The notes below the pieces were generated by a model. It saw nothing but the letters and a program-made list of their open reading frames with translations, searched no databases and had not been told where the DNA came from. This document shows positions 1 to 5,854 of a DNA stretch of 9,901 nucleotides, piece after piece. Numbering within the stretch: position 1 is the stretch's first letter; each line of letters starts with the position of its first letter. The DNA lies in assembly GCA_020851855.1 (NCBI GenBank), contig JADZBY010000328.1, positions 1-9,901 of the forward strand. Reading direction: 5' to 3'. The stretch comes from Anaerolineae bacterium (GTDB lineage Bacteria > Chloroflexota > Anaerolineae > Aggregatilineales > UBA2796). Both the position numbers and the translations under genes were made by a program.

Positions 1-1278
1 GCCGCCGGTCGGGGTTTCGTCCAGGCCGAGCACGTGCGCCAGCGCGAAACGCCGCCAGGGCCGCACGGCGACCTGCGCCGGCCCATCGCCGGGATTCAGG
101 CCGCGCACCACCAGCCCACGCCGGGCGGGGTCTTCGGGCAGTTTCGCGGCCAGGATACGGAAACCGTCGCTCGCAGTCACCACGGCCTCAAACTGCGCGC
201 CGAAATCCGGAGCGCCGCCCAGCCTGGCCACCAGCACCCGCGCCAGACCATCGGCTTCACGCGCCAGCCGTTCGCCCTCGGCGACGTTTTCCCCGACGAC
301 CGCCAGCCCGTGCAGAAGGGATAACCAGGCCCGGCGTAGAATGGCCTGCGGGCGGCGGATGAACGGCTCGTCCGGCCTGGGCGGTCTGTCTTCGGCGCGC
401 GCCGCCAGCGGTTCTGCCGCCTCGACCAGCAGCCGGGCGGTGCGGGCGAGCGATGCGGGCGTCGCCGCCGCGCCGCGCGGCGTGATGGTGGGCGGCGGCG
501 TGGGGGAACTCTCCAGCCAGCGCAGCGCCCAGGCGTAACCTTCTGGGCTGCTGTGCACGATTTCATCCTGCGCCAGCCCGGCGATGCGCCCCAAGCCTTG
601 CACAAACGCCAGCCGCCGGTCGCGCGGCGCGTCCAGCGTCCACGGGCGGATGACCAGCGCGCTCCGGCTCGGATTGTCGCCATAACGGAGCCGCAGCGCG
701 GCCAGACCGCCGTCGTCGGGCAGCGTGAGCGCCGAGCCAAACGCGATGCGCGTCCCGTCATCCCCGGCAAGGTATCCTTCCAGCGGCTCGCCCTCGGCGG
801 CGTCCACGATCAGCGCGTCGATGCCAAAGCCGCGCAGCAGTTGCGGCAGGTAGGCGGGCAAATCGGCGGGCGCGCCGCCGGGCAGGTAAGCCGCCGACGC
901 GGCTCGCCCGAAGATGCGGCACGTCCAGGTTCCCAGGTGCAGGTTGCGCAGCGTGATCTCGGGGTCGGGAAAGGGCCGGACCGGGTCCACGTACCACGGC
1001 CCGGCGATCAGGCGGCGGTGGCGCACCGCGCGCTCGACGCGCTCGTAGTGCTCCGGGCGCAGGCTGAGATAGCTCTCCAGCGCCGCCGCGCCGCCCACCA
1101 TCGTGAACTGGCGGAAGGCTGGCTCGCCTTCCAGCAAATCCAGCGCGTCATCGATCAGGCGGACGTGATCGAGCCGGGCGGCGGGCGATGTCAGGGCCGT
1201 GTGGCCGAGACTGGCCAGGTGCACCGTCGTGCTGGCCCGGAGCCGCCCCGCCGATGGCGAGTGGGACGAATTAACCAC
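1..1278 (-). CDS. Degenerate GH38 alpha-mannosidase-like protein (3' end outside window)
   Basis: The minus frame is open from a GTG at 1278 to the left edge, giving 426 codons with no stop. It was found by translating by hand. Residues 19-29 (VHLASLGHTAL) align in register with the start of the GH38 domain (VHLVPHTHWDREW in typical members). GPWYVDP (93-99), RNLHLG, YLP...LPQLLRGFGID (131-153) and EIVHSSPEGY (239-248) are further GH38 landmarks. EPLA (289-292) and AWLSLLHG (317-324) match the helical bundle. Residues 365-426 (AAKLPEDP...GLVVRGLNPGDGP...LDETPTGG) resemble the end of the GH38 C-terminal beta domain. GH38 enzymes are usually 800-1000 residues, so the central beta domain is largely missing. 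Known zinc/catalytic positions look lost: HxD is HTA, YLPD is YLPG, and the HDS motif is absent. It is probably not an active mannosidase. The start is uncertain: the GTG overlaps the upstream stop by 8 nt without a clear Shine-Dalgarno, and GTG 1224 is the alternative. Confidence 0.72.
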   Translation of the reverse strand, partial: MVNSSHSPSAGRLRASTTVHLASLGHTALTSPAARLDHVRLIDDALDLLEGEPAFRQFTMVGGAAALESYLSLRPEHYERVERAVRHRRLIAGPWYVDPVRPFPDPEITLRNLHLGTWTCRIFGRAASAAYLPGGAPADLPAYLPQLLRGFGIDALIVDAAEGEPLEGYLAGDDGTRIAFGSALTLPDDGGLAALRLRYGDNPSRSALVIRPWTLDAPRDRRLAFVQGLGRIAGLAQDEIVHSSPEGYAWALRWLESSPTPPPTITPRGAAATPASLARTARLLVEAAEPLAARAEDRPPRPDEPFIRRPQAILRRAWLSLLHGLAVVGENVAEGERLAREADGLARVLVARLGGAPDFGAQFEAVVTASDGFRILAAKLPEDPARRGLVVRGLNPGDGPAQVAVRPWRRFALAHVLGLDETPTGG

Positions 1279-1591
1279 GACGTTTGCTGCGGCGCGTCCC
1301 CGTCTCGGCAGATTCTTCGGTCGGCTCGGCGGCTTGCTCTTCGCCCTGACCTTCGCCCTGACCTTCGCCCTGACCTTCGCCCGCCGCGCGCCCGTCCAGC
1401 GACTCGGGGATTTCGCGCGGCAGCTTCAGCCGGAGCATCTTGACCTGTATCTTGACCGGCTTCCGGCAGCGTGGGCATCTCATCTCGTAGTGGGGCCGCC
1501 CTGCCGCTTCCGCCTCGTTGATCGCCGCCTGGATTTCTTCACCTTTCAGGGTGATGATCTGCTGGCAATGGGTACAGCGTGTGGAATACAT
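1271..1591 (-). CDS. Small C4 zinc-ribbon protein with GEGQ repeat tail
   Basis: This is a 106-aa protein. Two CxxC knuckles, CTHC near residues 6-9 and CPRC near 39-42, are separated by a charged helix-like stretch, as in a four-cysteine zinc ribbon. A basic segment follows (KPVKIQVKMLRLKLP), then an acidic low-complexity tail with (GEGQ)n and a final basic RRSKRRG. ATG 1591 was chosen over the longer reading from 1660 because GGAG lies about 8 nt upstream of it and the ribbon begins immediately after. It sits 69 nt downstream of the Suc/Fer-like gene on the same strand, and its stop overlaps the likely start of the GH38-like gene, so co-transcription is likely. Small zinc ribbons of this kind often act as nucleic-acid or protein adaptors. 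No specific function can be read here. The tail's length is set by a 12-bp tandem repeat and may vary between strains. Confidence 0.8.
   Translation of the reverse strand: MYSTRCTHCQQIITLKGEEIQAAINEAEAAGRPHYEMRCPRCRKPVKIQVKMLRLKLPREIPESLDGRAAGEGQGEGQGEGQGEEQAAEPTEESAETGTRRSKRRG
1339..1382. repeat. 12-bp tandem repeat, about 3.7 copies
   Basis: The plus-strand unit CTTCGCCCTGAC is repeated perfectly three times (1339-1350, 1351-1362, 1363-1374), followed by a partial copy to 1382. The unit length is four codons, so on the minus strand it encodes in-frame GEGQ repeats in the tail of the zinc-ribbon protein. Copy number can change without breaking the reading frame. Confidence 0.95.
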
Positions 1592-1660
1592 GCACGTTTC
1601 TCCGTTTCGTTGCTTCACCGGTTCCAGTACACCCACGACAGGCCGCGCCGCGAACCGCAT

Positions 1661-2602
1661 TCACCCCGGCGGGCGCAGCTCGACAAGGCGGTGCTGCGTG
1701 ACCGGGGCAAGGGCCGCATCCGCACAACTCTTGGCGATCTGAAAAGCCGAGGGCGCTGGCTCTACCACGACCTCAAAGCACGCGCCGGGCCGTTCGGCGG
1801 CCTCGAACTGCACGCGCCAGAAGCCATCGTCCTGCCGGATTGCCGAACGGCAGGTCAGCCCGTCGAGGCTCAGTATGCCCGTCTCTCGCCGCAGGTAATA
1901 GTCGGCGGCCTGCACCGGTTCGTCATCATAGGAGCATCCCCGGTAGAAGTCAAGCGCGATGCGCCGCGCGGCGTGTTCCCGGACAAGCGCCCCGGCCTCG
2001 TTGGACGGCACGCGCCCGTACATCAGCCCGTGCGGCAGCATCGCCAGCGTAGCGGCAAAACGATGCCCACCGATGTGCGACGTTTGCCAGATGGACGCGC
2101 CTGCCTCACGACGCAGGGCGTCGTACAGCGGCGCGCCGAGCTTGGCGCAGCACCGGTCGCGCTTGCCGTTGACGCACACCAGCCAGAGTGTGTCCGTGAC
2201 GCGGTTCGGCCCGAAGCGCGGATCGTGGCTCACGATGGCTTGCAGGTCCAGTGCGGTCACGTTCATCACATCATCCAGGGCAAAACGGTACAGCGCGCCC
2301 GGCACGGCTACAAAAAACGCCCGCGCCGCACCGGATTTCGCTGCACGTCCGGGCTGGCGGATGAGCTGCACCCGGCTGCCGGGAACGGCTTTGGCCGCCG
2401 CATTCAGGTGCGCCTTCACCGCATCGGGCAGCGCGCTGTCGGCCAGCGCTTCGGCCCCGAAGGTGTGGTCATCTTCGAGCACAAACCAGGCCGTGACGCG
2501 CGTCGCCGTGCCAAACAGCTGCTCGCCTGCCGCCAGTGAGACGAGCGAGCACCAGCGCCCCTCGCCAGCGTCCGATTTGCCCGTTGCCGCGTTGTTGGCC
2601 AC
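1661..2602 (-). CDS. Suc/Fer-like thioredoxin-fold [2Fe-2S] protein (PF06999-type)
   Basis: This 313-aa protein belongs to the sucrase/ferredoxin-like family. Its signature is clear: C143-V-N-G-K-R-D-R-C151-C152, then WQTSHIGGHRFAATLAMLPHGLMYGRV from residue 172, containing H176-x-x-x-H180. In yeast Apd1, a family member, two Cys and the two His of the HxGGH motif bind a [2Fe-2S] cluster, so C143/C151 (or C152) and H176/H180 are the expected ligands here. Residues 1-110 form the variable N-terminal thioredoxin-like half, including WCSL at 17-20. Residues 200-313 are a helical and beta C-terminal extension. The start is a GTG at 2602 with AAGGG about 10 nt upstream. The gene lies 54 nt downstream of the GT-C-like gene and 69 nt upstream of the zinc ribbon. 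The family is linked to redox and iron/ROS homeostasis, but the physiological partner is unknown. It is cytoplasmic, with no signal peptide or membrane segment. Confidence 0.9.
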   Translation of the reverse strand: MANNAATGKSDAGEGRWCSLVSLAAGEQLFGTATRVTAWFVLEDDHTFGAEALADSALPDAVKAHLNAAAKAVPGSRVQLIRQPGRAAKSGAARAFFVAVPGALYRFALDDVMNVTALDLQAIVSHDPRFGPNRVTDTLWLVCVNGKRDRCCAKLGAPLYDALRREAGASIWQTSHIGGHRFAATLAMLPHGLMYGRVPSNEAGALVREHAARRIALDFYRGCSYDDEPVQAADYYLRRETGILSLDGLTCRSAIRQDDGFWRVQFEAAERPGACFEVVVEPAPSAFQIAKSCADAALAPVTQHRLVELRPPG

Positions 2603-2656
2603 GCCGCCGCCCTTTCTCGTGCACCGCGCCCGGAGCCGATTTTACCGCAGAAACCC

Positions 2657-4279
2657 TCATTCCCCGGCGGCGATCTGCACGTCCGCGATCTTGACGATGC
2701 CCATCGTCGCGGCGCGAATACCGACGTTGATGTACAACGAAGCGGCTCCCGGCGCAGCGTCCGGACTCACCACGAAAGCGTGATAGGTGCTCACCGCCCC
2801 GGCGCGCCAGCGATCCGGCGGCAGCGTATCGGTTACGCCGCCCAGGCCTGCGAAGTCGGGCGTCAGCAGGTCGAGCTTGATCTGGACGTCGAAGCCCGGC
2901 GCGTAGGCAAGCCGCCAATCCAGCCGCACGCGCGCCAGTTCGCCCGGACGGAGTGTATCCGCAATGCCCACGCCCACCAGCCGCAGATCGTCACGGCCCA
3001 GCGCGGCGCTGAAATTCACGTCCACCGCATGATCGTTCAGCGGCGGGGCGGGCAGGGTGCGCTGGTAGACCGCCAGCAGCCCGGCGTTCAGGACCGGCGC
3101 GTAGAAGGCGCTCAGCCCCGGCTCAAGGTAGCCGCGCCCTGGCAAATCGGGGTGATCGACCACCAGGAACGGCGCGTCGCGGGCGATGAAAGACGGATCG
3201 GGCGGCGCGCCGCCAAACCTGCCGCTCAGATCGTGGGCCGGGCGCGCCGCGACCTGCGCCAGCACGCCGATCCGGTCGGTCGCCACTGTGGCATCGGGCG
3301 GCGCATTGGCGGCGATCCATTGGCCGACCTCGATATCTGCGCCGGTGACGGCGCTGGACACGGGCTGTAAAACGCCGCCCACGCTGAGCAGCGCATCGGC
3401 GGCGATGGCGGCGATCAGCAGCACGGCGATGACGGCCCGCGCTCGTACGTTTGGCGTCGCTGTGCGTTGCGCAAGTGATAACGCCGCCAGAATCGCGCCC
3501 GGCGCAAAGGCGGCGCTCGGCGCGCTGCCGGTCACCAGCGCGATCAGCGCTTCTACCGCGCTCCAGGCGACCAGCAGGGCGGTCGTGGCGGGCAACTTCG
3601 CCCCGCGCCGCAACGCCCAGAGCAGCGCGAAGCCGGCCAGCGCGGCCAGCGCCGGCATCCAGCCGCCCGGATCAAGCGCCACGATGGCCCGCGCGCCCGT
3701 CCAGGCCAGCAATGCGCCCATCGCCAGCGCCGGGATGAACGCGGCGGGCAGCGCGTAGCGCCACACCGCGCCCGGCCCCCGGTAGGCGAGCGCCAGCAGC
3801 AGCAGGGCGGGGATGATCGCCTGCGGTGCGGCCAGAATCGCCAGCCCAATCAGCGCGCCCGCCGCCCACCAGCGCGCCAGGCGGGCGCAGTCAAGGGCGG
3901 CCAGCGCCAGCATGAGGGCAATTGCGGGCGACGGCTGGACGAAGAATGCGCCGATCAGCGCCAATCCCGCGACCACTTGGCCGCCCGCCAGCCCCACGAG
4001 CAGCCAGGCCGCCGCGCCAATGGCCAGACCGGCGAGCGGCGCGGCCATGGGCGTGGCGTTTGCCAGCGCGGCCAGTGGATACGTGGTGACATCCGGCCCA
4101 ACAAGGCCGAAGACCAGCCCACGCCCGGCCTGCAGATTCGCCACGAACCGCCCGGCGCTCAGACTCGCTTCGGTCCGGCTGACGCCCGTCAGAAGCAGCG
4201 CCAGCGCCAGGCCGAGCGCGAGGAATCCGACCAGCATCCAGAGTCGCCGCTGCCCGCTGCGCGCACTGCCCGCGTTCAT
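2657..4279 (-). CDS. GT-C-like multi-pass membrane protein with soluble C-terminal domain
   Basis: This is a 540-aa protein. A short basic N-terminus is followed by a hydrophobic helix (13-32), a loop, and then a long series of Ala/Leu-rich membrane segments to about residue 305. The first loop (RTEASLSAGRFVANLQAGRGLVF, 35-57) aligns with the GT-C loop of bacterial GT39/ArnT-like proteins (DDAYISFRYARNLAEGHGLVF). EVGQWIAANAPPDATVATDRIGVL (317-340) matches the start of their soluble domain, and a beta-rich tail runs from about 430 to 540. GT-C enzymes move sugars from lipid-phosphate donors on the outer face of the membrane. Here one of the two usual loop acids is lost (E37-A38 in place of DD), so activity is doubtful. 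ATG 4279 lies 3 nt after the methyltransferase stop, which indicates translational coupling. The acceptor is unknown. An inactive membrane scaffold or sensor is an alternative. Confidence 0.75.
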   Translation of the reverse strand: MNAGSARSGQRRLWMLVGFLALGLALALLLTGVSRTEASLSAGRFVANLQAGRGLVFGLVGPDVTTYPLAALANATPMAAPLAGLAIGAAAWLLVGLAGGQVVAGLALIGAFFVQPSPAIALMLALAALDCARLARWWAAGALIGLAILAAPQAIIPALLLLALAYRGPGAVWRYALPAAFIPALAMGALLAWTGARAIVALDPGGWMPALAALAGFALLWALRRGAKLPATTALLVAWSAVEALIALVTGSAPSAAFAPGAILAALSLAQRTATPNVRARAVIAVLLIAAIAADALLSVGGVLQPVSSAVTGADIEVGQWIAANAPPDATVATDRIGVLAQVAARPAHDLSGRFGGAPPDPSFIARDAPFLVVDHPDLPGRGYLEPGLSAFYAPVLNAGLLAVYQRTLPAPPLNDHAVDVNFSAALGRDDLRLVGVGIADTLRPGELARVRLDWRLAYAPGFDVQIKLDLLTPDFAGLGGVTDTLPPDRWRAGAVSTYHAFVVSPDAAPGAASLYINVGIRAATMGIVKIADVQIAAGE

Positions 4280-4282
4280 CGC

Positions 4283-5107
4283 CTACTCCCGGCGCGCGAT
4301 GAACAGGCCGGTAGCTTTGCGCACGCGGAGAGCGCCCTCGTCGCTCAGGATGCGCTCCACCAGCGCCCGGAATCTCGCCACGCTGTCCGGGTCGGCATGG
4401 GTTGCGCCAATGGTCGATAGCGCGTAATTGACCACCGGCTCCGCTTCGGTGATGTGCAGGCCGTCGCCATAGCGTTCGACTGCCACCGTCTCGAAATAGG
4501 GCGAGAGTATCCCGCCGCCATTCTCCAGGTTGAACGTCGGCGTCGTCATACCCGGCCAGCCGACGTGCAGCATGAGTTCGCGAAGCTCGCGCAGGTGATC
4601 TTCGCCGTTCGTGGCGGCCAGGAAATGCCCACCCGGCTTCAGAACGCGCCGCACTTCGGCCAGCGCGGCGGGCAAATCCGGCACGTGATAGAGCATGTGG
4701 TGCGCCATGACCAGATCGAAGGATGCGGCGTCGAAGGGGATGCGCTGGATGTCCACGACCTCGAAGCGGGCGGGAAGACCAGTCTCCGCGAGATTGTTTC
4801 GCGCAGCGTCGACCATGCCCGGCGACGCATCGCTGATCACCACCTGCCAGCCCTTTGGCGCGCGCGCCGCGTTGTCCTTCCACAACCAGCCCGGACCCGC
4901 GCCAAGCTCCAGCACGTGTGCGTCGGCGGGAAGGGTCAGCGCCCCGATCTGGTCGAAAATCCAACGCCGCCAGCCGTAAGCGTTCGTGCTGAAACGCACG
5001 TGCAGGTCATTCCGGGCGCTCAGGTTGCCCGCGTTCTGGTACTGGTTCTGGAGCAGGAAATTCGGGTCCTGCCAGCGTGTCGTATCCGACTGATCGTGAT
5101 CGGCCAT
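4283..5107 (-). CDS. Class I SAM-dependent methyltransferase
   Basis: This 274-aa protein has a Rossmann-type methyltransferase core. Motif I is VLELGAGPGWLW (65-76). The acidic residue after beta 2 is D93 (SDASPGM), followed by DIQRIPF (119-125), FDLVMAHHMLYHVPD (130-144) and RRVLKPGGHFLAATNG (153-168). The C-terminal 100 residues form the variable substrate cap. The N-terminal LHVRFSTNAYGWRRWIFDQIG is typical of a subfamily of UbiE/Methyltransf_11-like proteins. The substrate cannot be deduced: the fold fits a small molecule, lipid or glycan. ATG 5107 has AGGAG about 6 nt upstream. It is the first gene of the minus-strand cluster, and its stop is 3 nt before the GT-C-like gene, so the two are probably co-translated. 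That pairing would fit modification of a cell-envelope glycan or lipid, but this is inference. Confidence 0.9.
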   Translation of the reverse strand: MADHDQSDTTRWQDPNFLLQNQYQNAGNLSARNDLHVRFSTNAYGWRRWIFDQIGALTLPADAHVLELGAGPGWLWKDNAARAPKGWQVVISDASPGMVDAARNNLAETGLPARFEVVDIQRIPFDAASFDLVMAHHMLYHVPDLPAALAEVRRVLKPGGHFLAATNGEDHLRELRELMLHVGWPGMTTPTFNLENGGGILSPYFETVAVERYGDGLHITEAEPVVNYALSTIGATHADPDSVARFRALVERILSDEGALRVRKATGLFIARRE

Positions 5108-5151
5108 CGGCGCTCCTGCCGTTCTGCGGCGCTCGTTCCATCGCGACTATG

Positions 5152-5157
5152 ACTATA
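5152..5157 (-). promoter_or_regulatory. Candidate -10 box for the minus-strand gene cluster
   Basis: On the minus strand, TATAGT lies 45 nt upstream of the methyltransferase ATG, inside the 143-bp divergent intergenic region. It is an AT-rich island in GC-rich sequence. No good -35 hexamer is seen at 16-18 bp, so this is a weak prediction. Confidence 0.4.
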
Positions 5158-5191
5158 CCTCACACCCGTGGAAGCGCAGCGCGGCGCGATA

Positions 5192-5197
5192 TATACT
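5192..5197 (+). promoter_or_regulatory. Candidate -10 box for the thioesterase gene
   Basis: TATACT sits within the AT-rich run GATATATACTAC, 53 nt upstream of the thioesterase ATG. It lies back to back with the minus-strand candidate at 5152-5157. No convincing -35 element is visible. Confidence 0.45.
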
Positions 5198-5250
5198 ACC
5201 CGGCGTGCCGTGCGGCAGGACTTCTTTCTACACAGGAGAGCGTGAGACAC

Positions 5251-5655
5251 ATGGCCCACCCCGCGATTGAGCCGGGCCTGACCGGCGAGACGACCCTGAC
5301 GGCCTCTGAGGAACACAGCGCGCGCCACCTGGGCAGCGGCGGCGTGCGCGTGTTTGCCACCCCGGCTATGATCGCGCTCATGGAAGGCGCGGCGGTGGCG
5401 GCCATCGACCCGCTGCTGCCCGCCGGACAGGCCAGCGTTGGGATCGAGATTCACGTGCGGCATCTGGCGGCGACGCCGCTTGGCCAGAAGGTGCGGGCGC
5501 GGGCTGAGATCACGGCGGTCGAGGGGCGGCAGATCACGTTCAGGGTGCAGGCCTGGGACGAGCGCGACCTGATTGGGGAAGGCACGCACACGCGCTTTAT
5601 CATCGACCTGGACCGCTACTGGGCGCGCGTGGAGCGCAAGATGCGCGGCGAGTAG
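5251..5655 (+). CDS. FlK-like hotdog-fold acyl-CoA thioesterase
   Basis: This 134-aa protein is full length for the fluoroacetyl-CoA thioesterase (FlK)-like family. It begins MAHPAIEPGLTGE and contains HLGSGGVRVFATPAMIALMEGAAV (26-49), GIEIHVRHLAATPLGQKV (64-81) and GEGTHTRFIIDLDRY (near residues 108-122). In FlK the catalytic triad is Thr, Glu and His; the matching residues here are T37 (ATPAM), E45 (LMEGAA) and H71 (VRHLAAT), all present. It should hydrolyse a short acyl-CoA in the cytoplasm. Most environmental homologues are not known to use fluoroacetyl-CoA, so substrate specificity is open. ATG 5251 is the family-typical start, but AGGAG at 5234-5238 is 12 nt away. GTG 5242 is in frame but only 3 nt from that site. 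The longer reading from 5077 runs back over the promoter and is rejected. Confidence 0.88.
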   Translation: MAHPAIEPGLTGETTLTASEEHSARHLGSGGVRVFATPAMIALMEGAAVAAIDPLLPAGQASVGIEIHVRHLAATPLGQKVRARAEITAVEGRQITFRVQAWDERDLIGEGTHTRFIIDLDRYWARVERKMRGE

Positions 5656-5674
5656 CGGTCCGCGCGCTGGCCCG

Positions 5675-5710
5675 GCACATCGCAGAGGCATTGCACATCG
5701 CAGAGGCATT
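5675..5710. repeat. Perfect 18-bp tandem duplication
   Basis: The unit GCACATCGCAGAGGCATT occurs twice, end to end (5675-5692 and 5693-5710), just after the thioesterase stop. It looks like a recent slippage or duplication event. No function is visible. Confidence 0.95.
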
Positions 5711-5723
5711 CAGAGAACCCTCA

Positions 5724-5752
5724 CCCCTGCCCCTTTCGCTCAGGGCCAGGGG
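5724..5752. repeat. GC-rich hairpin, relative of the 7069-7248 repeat
   Basis: The arms 5724-5733 (CCCCTGCCCC) and 5743-5752 (GGGCCAGGGG) pair with one mismatch around a 9-nt loop. It is preceded by CCCTCACC, so the left arm resembles the left end of the palindromic element at 7069. It lies 70 nt downstream of the thioesterase stop and could act as a transcription barrier, although no T-tract follows. Confidence 0.6.
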
Positions 5753-5806
5753 AGAATCACGGCCTGCCTGCCCGCGTGCCCTCTCGCGCAGGAACCCGTG
5801 TTCCTC

Positions 5807-5812
5807 TACAAT
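5807..5812 (+). promoter_or_regulatory. Candidate -10 box for the META-domain gene
   Basis: TACAAT lies 43 nt upstream of the GTG start of the META-domain gene, after the hairpin. No clear -35 hexamer is present at the right distance. Confidence 0.35.
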
Positions 5813-5854
5813 CGTCTGTGTCTCTTGGATTGGAATATCGAGGAGAGTGGTACT

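Noticed and set aside
177..770. 197-codon minus-strand open frame
   Set aside because: It is a different frame from the GH38-like reading and is mostly Arg/Pro/Trp low-complexity. The alternative frame shows family motifs along its whole length.
553..1443. 296-codon plus-strand open frame
   Set aside because: It is antisense to the GH38-like and zinc-ribbon genes, rich in Arg/Ala/Gln with no recognisable domain, and explained by the high GC content.
1199..2539. 446-codon plus-strand open frame
   Set aside because: It is a shadow of the Suc/Fer-like gene, whose minus-strand translation carries a clear family signature. Its FALT repeats are only the other strand of the 12-bp repeat.
3891..4964. 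357-codon minus-strand open frame spanning two genes
   Set aside because: It crosses the junction of the methyltransferase and GT-C-like genes in another frame and has shadow-like Arg/Gly composition.
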